A DNA stretch of 64,000 bases from an uncultured Lachnospiraceae bacterium (GTDB taxonomy: Bacteria > Bacillota > Clostridia > Lachnospirales > Lachnospiraceae): positions 62,001 to 126,000 of the forward strand of contig CALGVA010000053.1 in the NCBI GenBank assembly GCA_937920345.1, written 5' to 3'. This document shows, in pieces, positions 1-9,116 of the stretch (its first letter is position 1; every line of letters begins with the position of its first letter). The notes under the pieces were generated by a model. The model did no database searches and was not told the DNA's origin. It saw only the letters and a program-made list of their open reading frames with translations. The position numbers and the translations under genes were made by a program.

Positions 1-3000
1 ATTGTCTGGCTGGTAACGGATTTAAGGAATTATGTTCCGGAAGGCGTGCGGCCGGTACTCATCAGAAACTGGAAGAAATATATTTATGAAATGGAGACAG
101 CCGGGATATGGGTATTCGATATTGCTGTGCCGGATTATATATGTAAACGGAAGGGGCAGATATACATTCAGACAAAACACTGGTCAAGTATAACGCTGAA
201 GAAGTTCTATCTGGACGATTCTTCGACCACCGGTACGGAGCGGGAAAAGGAACTTGTCAGATATAATGGCAGAATTATGGATTATATACTGGTCGGAAGT
301 GAATTTGACATAGATACCTGCAAAAGCGGGTTTGCCTGTGACGGTGCGTTTGTGCGTGTCGGTTCACCGAGAACGGATGCAGTGTTTGATGGAAATAACA
401 GAGATAAAGTCTATGCGAAATACCGTATAGCTGCGGATACACGCACGGTATTGTATGCGCCGACCTTTCGCTATAATAAGGTGGAAAAGAAAAAGAGAGC
501 AGTACAGGGACTGGATTATACAAGTCTTCTGGAGAAGCTGGAGAAGAGATTCGGCGGGAAATGGAAGGTTTTGTTCAGGGGACACCCTTCGCTTCCGGAG
601 AGCGGGGCGGATGCCGGCGGGAGCGGGGATGTCATTGATGTGAGCGGGTATGATGACAGCCAGGAACTTGTTGCCGCCTGTGATCTGCTTCTGTCCGATT
701 ATTCCAGCATCATGTTTGAAGCGGCATTTGCCGGGAAGACAGTACTGCTGTTTGCACCGGATCAAAAGGAGTATATCGACAGGGAGCGGGAACTCTATAT
801 TGATTATAAGGATCTGCCTTTTCCGGTTGCGGCGACAAATGAAGAACTGTGGGAGCGCATAGGATATTTTAATGATGATGTTTATAGAAGAAATGTGGAT
901 TGCTTTCTGCAAAAGTATGGCGTTCATGAGGACGGACATGCCGGGGAGAGGGCTGCGGAATTTATGATGGGACTGCTGCGCGGGCCTTTGATCTCTGTCA
1001 TTATCCCCGTCTATAATACGGCCGCTTATCTGCCGCGCTGTATCGAGAGCGTGGCTGACCAGAATTACCGGAACCTGGAGATCATTCTGGTGGACGATGG
1101 ATCGACAGATGATTCTGCACGCATTTGTGAAGCGTATGCAAGGAAAGATTACCGGATCAGGCTCATAAAACAGCAAAACCGGGGGAATACCGCGGCGAGG
1201 AAAGCGGGACTTGGAGCCGCTGTGGGGGAGTATGTGATGTTCGTGGATTCCGACGACAGGGTTGGAAGCAGTCTGGTAGAGTTTTTGTATCGGCAGGTGG
1301 AGACGCATCATGCGGAACTGGTGATTTCCGACGTGCGCCTGATCCATGTAAGCGGGAGAGAGGAAGCGAGAAGAAACCTGATTGCCCCGGGAGCATATAC
1401 GAATCCGAAGGCGGCGGTGAGGAAGCTGTACTTCGACTATGAAGACTGTAAGTATGGCATTCTGCCGTATGTTTATGCCAAACTTTACCGTAGAGATCTG
1501 GCAGCCGGCGCTATGGAGCAGATCGACGACCGGATTCAGTATGATGAAGACAGGGCACTGGTATGGACCTGCCTTATGCAGGATATTACAGTGGCTTTTA
1601 CCGATTGTATGGAATACGATTACTGTCAGCGTGCGGAAGGACTGGTTCGCGCCAGAGACGAGATGTATCTGGCGAAAATCAATTTTTTCTACAGTTATAT
1701 GCGCAGGCTGTTTGAGAAGGAAGATGAGATTCTGATGAAGCAGCTTGAGCAGTATATCATCTGGAATGTGCGGATCGCATTGAAATGGAAACTGGGCATG
1801 TCCGAGAACGCGCTGGCGGTGGCTGAGGAGAATCACGGAGCGGACTTCGGCAGGCGGTTGGATTCCACAGTGCGGCCCGCTTTGGCGGAGAGTGGAATAA
1901 AAGTTTCAATTATTATACCGTCCTTAAACGCTGCGGCGTATATCCGGCAGTGCCTTGACAGCGTCAGGGTGCAGACGCTGCCGGAGATCGAGATTCTTTG
2001 TGTGGATGCCGGCTCTACGGACGGAACGGTCGATATCATAGAGGAATATGCGGCGTTGGATAACAGGTTCCGTTATCTGGCGGCTGATCGGCAGAGCTAT
2101 GGCTATCAGATGAACGTAGGGATCAATGCGGCAAGGGGGGAATATATCGGGATCGTCGAGCCGGACGATTATGCAGCGGAGGAAATGTTTGAAAAGCTTT
2201 ACGCTGCCGCTCGTGGCAGCAGGCTGGATTATGTGAAAGCCGATTTTCATAAATTCATGGATTATAGAGGCAGACGGCATTACCAGCATTGGAAGAGAAG
2301 TTATTGGGGAAATCCTGATGATGTTTATAATAAGGTGATCTTATTGAAAGATAACCCGCGGGGACTTGTCTATGGCGATCACGGCAATATCTGGGCGGGC
2401 ATCTACCGGAGGAAGTTTCTGATGGACAGGCAGATCAGATTCCATGAGACGCCGGGCGCTTCCTATCAGGATACGGGATTTGCCTTGCTATGTACGCTGG
2501 AAGCGGAGCGGGTTATGTTCCTGACAGATTCTTTCTACCGCTATCGGCAGAGCGGCGCAGGCGCGTCAGTAAGGGCGCAGGATAAGCACAGCGTGATCAT
2601 CGCAGAGTATGTCTGGATCTGGGAGCAGATGCAGAGCAGAGGTTTTACGGATGAGGTGAGCCGCAGCTACTATATGGCGATGAAATTCCACTCCTATCTG
2701 TGGAATTATAATAGACTGCGGGCGGAGGGACGAAGGCGTTTTCTGGAGAATCTTGCGCAGGATGAGATGCTGGAATGTAATGAGCAAATAATCGGCTTTC
2801 AGATACCCGAAAAAGACAGGGTGACGCGCTTATGGAAGGGAGACTGGACAGAACTGGAATCTCTAAATAAGCGGGAAGAGACCAGGAGGAGGAACACTGA
2901 ATTGCTCCTCGGCACATTGGAGAAGACATCCCAGATCGTAGTGGTCAGTGCGGGGGCATGGAGTAAGTCCTTGCTGAAGCTGTATAATAGGCTTGGCGCC

Positions 3001-3252
3001 GGACGGATCTGTACGGTCTGTGATAATTCCGCGGCTGTACAGGGAAGTGTCGTGGAGGGTAAGGAAGTGATCAGTGTGGAGCGCGCGGTCAGGGAACTTC
3101 CAGATGCATATTATATGATCGCAAATAAGTGTTATGCGGAAGAGATTCATGAACAGTTAAGAAGGCTCGGCGTAGCAGAGGAGAGGATTTGTATATGTAA
3201 AGAAGAGGCCTATAGTGGGGATAAAATTGTGGATTTTTTGTTGCATCGATGA
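1..3252 (+). CDS. CDP-glycerol glycerophosphotransferase / double GT2 glycosyltransferase fusion, 5' partial
   Basis: The reading frame is open from base 1, so the start lies outside the window; 1083 residues are visible. Domains in order: a CDP-glycerol glycerophosphotransferase-like half (about residues 1-310, with YAPTF near 152 and LLSDYSSIMFEA near 230, typical of teichoic-acid polymerases); a first GT2 domain (SVIIPVYN from 331, DSDD near 416); a second GT2 domain (VSIIIP from 635, EPDD near 720, so its DxD-type motif is altered); and a C-terminal Rossmann-like module from about 980. The family transfers polyol-phosphate units and sugars to surface polymers on the cytoplasmic face. The stop codon lies close to the start of the FkbM gene that follows, which suggests co-transcription. 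The polymer made is not known. Confidence 0.85.
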   Translation: MVWLVTDLRNYVPEGVRPVLIRNWKKYIYEMETAGIWVFDIAVPDYICKRKGQIYIQTKHWSSITLKKFYLDDSSTTGTEREKELVRYNGRIMDYILVGSEFDIDTCKSGFACDGAFVRVGSPRTDAVFDGNNRDKVYAKYRIAADTRTVLYAPTFRYNKVEKKKRAVQGLDYTSLLEKLEKRFGGKWKVLFRGHPSLPESGADAGGSGDVIDVSGYDDSQELVAACDLLLSDYSSIMFEAAFAGKTVLLFAPDQKEYIDRERELYIDYKDLPFPVAATNEELWERIGYFNDDVYRRNVDCFLQKYGVHEDGHAGERAAEFMMGLLRGPLISVIIPVYNTAAYLPRCIESVADQNYRNLEIILVDDGSTDDSARICEAYARKDYRIRLIKQQNRGNTAARKAGLGAAVGEYVMFVDSDDRVGSSLVEFLYRQVETHHAELVISDVRLIHVSGREEARRNLIAPGAYTNPKAAVRKLYFDYEDCKYGILPYVYAKLYRRDLAAGAMEQIDDRIQYDEDRALVWTCLMQDITVAFTDCMEYDYCQRAEGLVRARDEMYLAKINFFYSYMRRLFEKEDEILMKQLEQYIIWNVRIALKWKLGMSENALAVAEENHGADFGRRLDSTVRPALAESGIKVSIIIPSLNAAAYIRQCLDSVRVQTLPEIEILCVDAGSTDGTVDIIEEYAALDNRFRYLAADRQSYGYQMNVGINAARGEYIGIVEPDDYAAEEMFEKLYAAARGSRLDYVKADFHKFMDYRGRRHYQHWKRSYWGNPDDVYNKVILLKDNPRGLVYGDHGNIWAGIYRRKFLMDRQIRFHETPGASYQDTGFALLCTLEAERVMFLTDSFYRYRQSGAGASVRAQDKHSVIIAEYVWIWEQMQSRGFTDEVSRSYYMAMKFHSYLWNYNRLRAEGRRRFLENLAQDEMLECNEQIIGFQIPEKDRVTRLWKGDWTELESLNKREETRRRNTELLLGTLEKTSQIVVVSAGAWSKSLLKLYNRLGAGRICTVCDNSAAVQGSVVEGKEVISVERAVRELPDAYYMIANKCYAEEIHEQLRRLGVAEERICICKEEAYSGDKIVDFLLHR

Positions 3253-3283
3253 ATTACCGGATAATGTAAAGGAGAAGATGTCT

Positions 3284-4378
3284 ATGCATGCAGATGAAGA
3301 TAAGATTCAATGGATATATGACGGTTTATGTGACGAGGAATTAAAATACATATTTGAAAATCGAAGAAAATATGCAGAGAGCGGAGACGGGAAATATATT
3401 GAAAACATTGTCAGGAGCATACCGGAATATGCCGACAATGTTTACTACAGCGGTAAAGAAAAAATTCTATACGCTAAGCTGCGAGAATATCATAAGAAGA
3501 TCGTACTGTTCGGCTACGGGTACAGGGCACAGAAGATCCATCAAGCTCTGTGTGCGGAGCAGATAGAAATTGCGTATATTGTTGATTCCGATGTCAGGAA
3601 GCAAGGGACTTTTGCGGGAGAAATACCGATTGTCTCATTAAGCGATGTTGCCAGGACGGAGAATATGGAGCAGTGCGTTTTTCTGATTACTTCCTCCTAT
3701 CATGTTGAAGAGATACGGGCGGCGTTACAGAAGTATCATTGCGGACCCATAGAGATTGCAAACGAGTATACAAAGTGCTTCCGGCAGGATCAGTATTTTG
3801 ACCGCAGCGGATTTTTAAAGTTTTCAGATCAGGAGATTTTTGTTGACGGGGGATGTTTTGATCTGGAAACGACAAGAATCTTTCAGGAAATACTGGTTAA
3901 AGACGGGAAAAAATGCAGCAAGGTATATGCGTTTGAACCGGATCAGGATAACTATCTGATCTGTAAAAAGAAGATGGAAGATCATGGGTGGCATAATATT
4001 AATCTGGTTAATGCCGGATTATGGTGTGAAGAGACTTGTGTAAAATTGGAGAATGTCGGAACAGCCGGTGCGCATCTTGTTACGTCGAAGAGAGAAGATA
4101 TGCATTGCGTGAGAGCTGTTTCGCTCGATTCGATTGTTGATGTGAAAGATAAGATATCTTTCATCAAGCTGGATATCGAAGGTGCGGAACTGGAAGCTTT
4201 GCAGGGGGCGAAAAGAATCCTGTCGGAGAATAAACCAAGGCTTGCGGTCTGTCTTTATCATAAAAAGGATGATTACTGGCAAATACCGTATTTCGTGAAA
4301 AGCCTTGTGCCGTCATACAGATTATACATAAGACATTACAGCAATTATTCCGCGGAAACCGTATTGTATGCAGTTTAG
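3284..4378 (+). CDS. FkbM-family methyltransferase with N-terminal Rossmann module
   Basis: 364 residues from the ATG at 3284, chosen because GGAG at 3271-3274 is 9 bases upstream; in-frame starts at 3215 and 3278 also exist, the first overlapping the previous gene. An N-terminal Rossmann-like module begins at IVLFGYG (about residue 73) and resembles modules in the flanking proteins. The second half is an FkbM-type SAM-dependent methyltransferase: DGGCFD near 188 (SAM-binding loop), FEPDQDN after it, and KLDIEGAELEAL near 293, the family hallmark. FkbM enzymes methylate hydroxyls, often on sugars, so a role in modifying the surface polymer made by the neighbouring genes is inferred. Confidence 0.85.
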   Translation: MHADEDKIQWIYDGLCDEELKYIFENRRKYAESGDGKYIENIVRSIPEYADNVYYSGKEKILYAKLREYHKKIVLFGYGYRAQKIHQALCAEQIEIAYIVDSDVRKQGTFAGEIPIVSLSDVARTENMEQCVFLITSSYHVEEIRAALQKYHCGPIEIANEYTKCFRQDQYFDRSGFLKFSDQEIFVDGGCFDLETTRIFQEILVKDGKKCSKVYAFEPDQDNYLICKKKMEDHGWHNINLVNAGLWCEETCVKLENVGTAGAHLVTSKREDMHCVRAVSLDSIVDVKDKISFIKLDIEGAELEALQGAKRILSENKPRLAVCLYHKKDDYWQIPYFVKSLVPSYRLYIRHYSNYSAETVLYAV

Positions 4379-4425
4379 GAAAGCTGAGCTTTACGTCCAG
4401 AGGACGGAAGATATCCATATAATTT

Positions 4426-6834
4426 ATGAAAGAAAGTCAGGGAAGAACATTGGATAGAGCGGAAGAAAAAAAAGTTGCACAAGAGATCATTACAGAACTG
4501 CCCAAGGGGGTAGTTAAATGGTACCCTTTCAAGGCTGGGCATCATGCGCTTTATATTACCGGCGGCACACAGATGGATTCAGCGCTGGAGGAGGCTTTGC
4601 GGGAATGCGGGCTGGAGGCGGACTGTATCGGGACGGGAGAATTGAGCAAGCTGGCCGGGCAGGAGGATATGGAATGTCCGAATCAGAAACGGTATGATTA
4701 CATAGTCATCACTGCGGCGCTGGAACAGACCAGAGACATGGGGGAAGCCACGGAGATTTTGCGAGAAGCGCGGCAGCAGCTGCGGGCAGGCGGGAAGCTT
4801 ATGCTCGGATTAAATAACCGGCTCGGTATCCGGTATTTCTGCGGGGACAGAGATCCTTATACAGGGCGGAACTTTGATGGCATAGAAGGATATGTCAGGG
4901 CGGACGCATCTGTCTATGACCGGCGGACGGGGCGTTTATACGCGAAGGCGGAGATCCGGCAGATGCTTGAAGAGGCTGGCTTTGGACGCCATAAATTTTA
5001 CTCTGTATTTCCTGTCCTTGAGAGACCGCAAATACTGTTTGCCGAGGACTATATGCCTGTGGAGAAGCTGGATATCAGGATCTTTCCGCAGTACCATTGC
5101 ACGGATACGGTCTTTCTGGAGGAAGAGATGCTTTACGATACGCTGCTGCAGAACGGCATGTTCCATTCGATGGCGAACGCATTCTGGATTGAATGTCCGC
5201 TTGCGGGAGAGCCGGTCAGCGCGGAGCAGATTACCGTGTCCATGGATCGGGGCAGGACAAATGCGATGTTTACGATCATCAGCAGGGACGGCTATGTGGA
5301 GAAGAAGCCGGCATATGCAGAAGGAATGTATAAGCTGAAAGAGCTGATGGAGAATACAGCGGATCTGGCAAAGCACGGGGTGCCTATGGTTCCTGTGGAG
5401 GTGCATAACAACGTATGTGTCATGCCCTATGTAAAGGAACGGTCGGCGCTGGAATATCTGCGGGAATTGTCGTGTCGGGACCGGGCCCGGTTTCTGCAGG
5501 AGTTGGACAGGTACTGGGATATCATTCTGCATTCCTCTGAGCATGTTCCATATGAGGAGATCGATTGGGAAAATTATGCGCCTGGCTGGGAGACGAAGGC
5601 GGCTGACGATCCGCTGAAATGTCAGTGGAAGAAGCTCGCTTATGGCACGCAGGAGGAGCGGGACAGTATCGGCGTGATCCTGCGGAGAGGATATATAGAC
5701 CTTATCCCGCTGAATGCATTTTACGACGGGGAGGACTATATTTTCTATGATCAGGAGATGTATGTGGAGAATCTGCCGGCGAAAACGATTATGCACCGGA
5801 CACTGATTACTATATACATGGGGAATTGGGAATTAAGCCGGACGCTGCCTATGGAAGATCTTCGGGAACGATACGGGTTGCAGAAATGTATAAAGCTATT
5901 TACAGGTTTTACCGGTAAATTTCTAAATGGACTCAGGAATGACCGCATTTTGCGGGATTATCACAAATCGGTGCGCAAGAATGTGGATATGATTCATTCC
6001 AACCGACAGAGAATGAATTATTCCGTAGAAAGCTACGACAGGATCTTTCGGGACATCTTCAAAGGAACGGAGAAACGCAGGCTCTATCTGTTCGGGACGG
6101 GGCAGTTCGGGCAGCGCTTTCTCTCCCAGTTTAGGCATGACTGTGCTATCGCCGGATTTGTCGATAATGCTCCGGACAAATGGAACACGGAGCTGGAGGG
6201 TATTCCGGTCTATCCGCCGGCAAAGCTTGCGGAGCTGGAGCAGGGGACTTATAAGGTGATCATCTGTATGAAGAATTATATGACCGTTATGGAACAGTTG
6301 TCCGGAATGGGAATTACCAACTTCAGCGTTTATGATGTCAACCTCACGTATACAAGACCTGCGGACGGGATTCCTGTCAGCTGGGAGTCCGGAACGGAAG
6401 AAAAGAAAAAATATAATGTGGGGTATGTCGCCGGGGTTTTTGACCTCTTTCATATGGGGCATCTGAATCTGCTCAGACGTGCCAAAGCACAGTGCAGCCA
6501 TCTGATCGTAGGCGTGGTAACGGACGAAGGCGTGATCAGGAATAAGCATACGACCTGTGTTGTACCCTTCGAAGAGCGGATCGAGATTGTGCGTGCCTGC
6601 CGATATGTGGATGAAGCGGTGGAGATACCGCCGGAGCATTATGATACGGATGAGGCATACAGAAGATATCAGTTTGACGTACAGTTTTCCGGAAGCGATT
6701 ACGCGGATAGTCCGGGGTGGAACGCCAAGAGGGATTACCTTCGACGGAAGGGCTCTGATCTGGTGTTTTTCCCATATACGGAGTCTACCAGTTCCACCAA
6801 GCTTAAAGGCCTGATCAGCAGGAGACTGCTGTAG
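4426..6834 (+). CDS. Four-module fusion: methyltransferase-like, kinase-like, Rossmann, cytidylyltransferase
   Basis: 802 residues. The N-terminal part (about 1-210) looks like a class I SAM methyltransferase, with an ITGG turn near 43. Residues about 270-480 resemble a choline/aminoglycoside-kinase fold: YIDLIPLN near 423 and FYDQE near 439 match the D-x4-N and D-x-E spacing of the catalytic and metal-binding loops. A Rossmann-like module starts at LYLFGTGQFG near 553. The C-terminus (about 661-802) is a clear TagD/GCT-type cytidylyltransferase with HMGH at 676-679 and a TESTSST segment near the end corresponding to the RTxGISTT-like motif. The product would be a CDP-activated polyol or amino alcohol for the surface polymer. 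The cytidylyltransferase call is firm; the kinase-like call is an inference from motif spacing. The start has only a weak SD (GGACGGAAG well upstream). Confidence 0.8.
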   Translation: MKESQGRTLDRAEEKKVAQEIITELPKGVVKWYPFKAGHHALYITGGTQMDSALEEALRECGLEADCIGTGELSKLAGQEDMECPNQKRYDYIVITAALEQTRDMGEATEILREARQQLRAGGKLMLGLNNRLGIRYFCGDRDPYTGRNFDGIEGYVRADASVYDRRTGRLYAKAEIRQMLEEAGFGRHKFYSVFPVLERPQILFAEDYMPVEKLDIRIFPQYHCTDTVFLEEEMLYDTLLQNGMFHSMANAFWIECPLAGEPVSAEQITVSMDRGRTNAMFTIISRDGYVEKKPAYAEGMYKLKELMENTADLAKHGVPMVPVEVHNNVCVMPYVKERSALEYLRELSCRDRARFLQELDRYWDIILHSSEHVPYEEIDWENYAPGWETKAADDPLKCQWKKLAYGTQEERDSIGVILRRGYIDLIPLNAFYDGEDYIFYDQEMYVENLPAKTIMHRTLITIYMGNWELSRTLPMEDLRERYGLQKCIKLFTGFTGKFLNGLRNDRILRDYHKSVRKNVDMIHSNRQRMNYSVESYDRIFRDIFKGTEKRRLYLFGTGQFGQRFLSQFRHDCAIAGFVDNAPDKWNTELEGIPVYPPAKLAELEQGTYKVIICMKNYMTVMEQLSGMGITNFSVYDVNLTYTRPADGIPVSWESGTEEKKKYNVGYVAGVFDLFHMGHLNLLRRAKAQCSHLIVGVVTDEGVIRNKHTTCVVPFEERIEIVRACRYVDEAVEIPPEHYDTDEAYRRYQFDVQFSGSDYADSPGWNAKRDYLRRKGSDLVFFPYTESTSSTKLKGLISRRLL

Positions 6835-6914
6835 CGGCGGATTTGTCAGTACACGAAACGGAACTCGAAAAAGCTAATTTCGAAGAAGACTGTTTTTAGA
6901 GGGAGATGATTAAG

Positions 6915-8156
6915 ATGCAGATAAGCTTTTCTACCGGGAGTATACACGGTCTAAGCAAGACTGGTGCCGGAAGATGCGGTATTCCGGAAGGTGACGCGTA
7001 CGGCATTACCCTGGACGCCGGGACATTTTATTCCCGGAATTCCCTTTCACAGTATGGGATAAAAGCATTTGACGCGGCTGCAGCGGCGGAACGGTTTGCG
7101 GCGCTTTTACAGGACTGCGCGGGGAGCGGCGTGCCTCTTCATGCCATGCATATGCCACATTTGGGATGGGATACGAAGCGGACAGATTTAAATGACCTGA
7201 TGTTGCGGATCGGACTGGAGGGGATTGGTGCATGTGCCAGAGCGGCATGCAGCAGCATTATAATCCAGCCGGTATTTGCCGGGATTCCGGGAGAGAAGCT
7301 GTGGGAAGCAAACCATCGTTATTATGCCGCCCTGGGGCAGGCAGCTAAGCAAGCCGGGATTTGTATTCTGATGGAAAATCAGTGCGGTTATATCAATGGA
7401 CATCTTATCCGGGGCGCCTGCGCCGATGCTACCGTGGCGGCAGCGTGGATCGACGAGTTGAACGGGGAGTTCGGAGAGGAACTCTTCGGGTTCTGCCTTG
7501 ATACGGGAGCCTGTAATTTGTGCAGGCAGGATATGGGGGAGACGGCGGCAGCTCTGGGGAACAGATTGAAGGCGGTCAGGGTCCGGGAGTGTGACGCGGT
7601 ACGGGAAGCGAGCAGGCTTCCCTATACGGGAAGAAGCACGGCCGGGCAGGATGCCGACTGGCAGAGCCTGATCAGGGGATTGAGAAGGATCACATTTGAC
7701 GGGATTCTCATTATGGACGCGGGAGATACTCTGAAAGGATTTTCGCATCTGCTTCGTCCGCATGTATACTCGCTGATCTGCGCTACGGCAGATTATCTGC
7801 GGTGGCAGATCAGTATGGAAAGGTGTATTAAAGAGTATCCGTCACGGGTTCTGTTTGGGGCGGGCAATATGTGCCGCCAGTATATGGCGTATTATGGAGA
7901 GCAGTATCCGCCGCTCTATATCAGCGACAATAATCCGCAACTCTGGGGGACGAAGGTATGCGGCCGGGAAGTGCGGCCGCCGGAGGAACTGAAAGATCTG
8001 CCGGAAGAATGCGTGGTAATCATCTGCAATACATTCTACGAAGAGATTGCGGCGCAGCTGAGAACTCTGGGAGTCGGGCGGATCGGGACGTTTAGCGATG
8101 AGTGTCTGCCGGGTGCAAACCCCGTAATATACGGACAGAGGAGAACGGAGGGATAG
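6915..8156 (+). CDS. Sugar-phosphate isomerase/epimerase-like protein with degenerate metal site and C-terminal Rossmann module
   Basis: 413 residues from the ATG at 6915, preferred over 6906 because AGAGGGA (6898-6904) is 10 bases upstream. Residues 1-300 form a xylose-isomerase-like TIM barrel, homologous to the product of the next gene (shared MHMP, ME-N, FC-DTG, LGNRLK, FDG). Compared with that paralogue the metal-ligand positions have drifted: TGH is TGAC, the HIHD segment is VREC, and FET is MDA. From about 311 (VLFGAGN) a Rossmann-like module follows, with SDNN then an IICNTFYEEI strand-helix. The stop codon is two bases before the next ATG. Catalytic activity is doubtful, so a binding or regulatory role is possible. 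Confidence 0.75.
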   Translation: MQISFSTGSIHGLSKTGAGRCGIPEGDAYGITLDAGTFYSRNSLSQYGIKAFDAAAAAERFAALLQDCAGSGVPLHAMHMPHLGWDTKRTDLNDLMLRIGLEGIGACARAACSSIIIQPVFAGIPGEKLWEANHRYYAALGQAAKQAGICILMENQCGYINGHLIRGACADATVAAAWIDELNGEFGEELFGFCLDTGACNLCRQDMGETAAALGNRLKAVRVRECDAVREASRLPYTGRSTAGQDADWQSLIRGLRRITFDGILIMDAGDTLKGFSHLLRPHVYSLICATADYLRWQISMERCIKEYPSRVLFGAGNMCRQYMAYYGEQYPPLYISDNNPQLWGTKVCGREVRPPEELKDLPEECVVIICNTFYEEIAAQLRTLGVGRIGTFSDECLPGANPVIYGQRRTEG

Positions 8157-8157
8157 G

Positions 8158-9108
8158 ATGCACAGACTGGCTATCGGTGTACAGAGTAAAAACATAGTAA
8201 ATGACAATAATCCTATGGAGGGCTTCGAGATGATGCGGCGTGCGGGTTTTACCTGCTGCGATTTCAGTCTCAACGAGTACCTTTCCAATACCCTGTTATA
8301 TGCTTATGAAAGAAATGACTTATTCGGTCAACCAATAGATAAGCTGAGAGCGTTTTTTGAACCGCACAAGGAGGCGGCGGAGGCGGCAGGCATCCGGATC
8401 AACCAGATGCATATGCCGTATCCGGTTTATGTGCCGGGTGCGCCTGAAGATTTAAACGAGTATCTGGTGAAAGTCGTAGCGCCTAAGAGCATGGAGCTAT
8501 GCGCGTATTTCGGCTGTCCTTACATCGTGGTGCATGGGTTTAAACTGACAGGGATTCTCGGTTCGGAACAGGCGGAGTGGGAGAGGACGGAAGCGTTCCT
8601 GCAGACGCTGGTGCCGATGGCGAAGGAATTACATATTACGATTTGCATGGAGAATATCTACACAAGCTGCGGCAGACGGATCGTGGAAGGACCCTGCTGC
8701 GATGCACGGAAAGTTTCGGCGCGTATTGACCGGATGAATGAGAGGTACGGTGCCGAAATATTGGGTTTTTGCTTCGACACGGGACACGCAAATCTGATTG
8801 GGCTTGATTTTGAGGACTTCATCACAACGCTCGGGAATCGTCTGAAGGTGCTGCACATTCATGACAATGACGGGATCGGGGATCTGCACCAGATACCTTT
8901 TACTTTCACGAAAAGCCGGGAGAACAAGACGTCCACGGACTGGGACGGCTTTATCAAGGGGCTGCGGAAGATTTCGTTTGACGGCGTGCTGAGCTTCGAG
9001 ACTGCGCCGGTGCTGTCGGCTTTCCCAGACCGGATGAAGCAGGATGTCCTGCGGTTTATCGCGCAGATCGGGGAGTATATGACCGGGGAGATCGGGAGTG
9101 TCCGATAA
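8158..9108 (+). CDS. Sugar-phosphate isomerase/epimerase (xylose isomerase-like TIM barrel)
   Basis: 316 residues; the SD GGAGG lies inside the 3' end of the previous gene, so translation is probably coupled. It is a single TIM-barrel domain of the AP-endonuclease-2 / IolE / tagatose-epimerase superfamily. The usual metal ligands appear intact: ME-N near 162, FDTGH near 204, HIHDND near 236 and FET near 280. Members isomerise or epimerise free or phosphorylated sugars and polyols. Its place at the end of the surface-polymer cluster suggests that it supplies a polyol or sugar precursor. It is the apparently active partner of the degenerate paralogue upstream. The next gene is convergent, with only 8 bases between the stop codons. 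Confidence 0.8.
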   Translation: MHRLAIGVQSKNIVNDNNPMEGFEMMRRAGFTCCDFSLNEYLSNTLLYAYERNDLFGQPIDKLRAFFEPHKEAAEAAGIRINQMHMPYPVYVPGAPEDLNEYLVKVVAPKSMELCAYFGCPYIVVHGFKLTGILGSEQAEWERTEAFLQTLVPMAKELHITICMENIYTSCGRRIVEGPCCDARKVSARIDRMNERYGAEILGFCFDTGHANLIGLDFEDFITTLGNRLKVLHIHDNDGIGDLHQIPFTFTKSRENKTSTDWDGFIKGLRKISFDGVLSFETAPVLSAFPDRMKQDVLRFIAQIGEYMTGEIGSVR

Positions 9109-9116
9109 CCCGTCGC

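Noticed and set aside
364..1836. Long antisense open frame (490 codons) opposite the first gene
   Set aside because: It lies wholly within a well-supported glycosyltransferase gene, has no family features and reflects codon bias of the sense strand.
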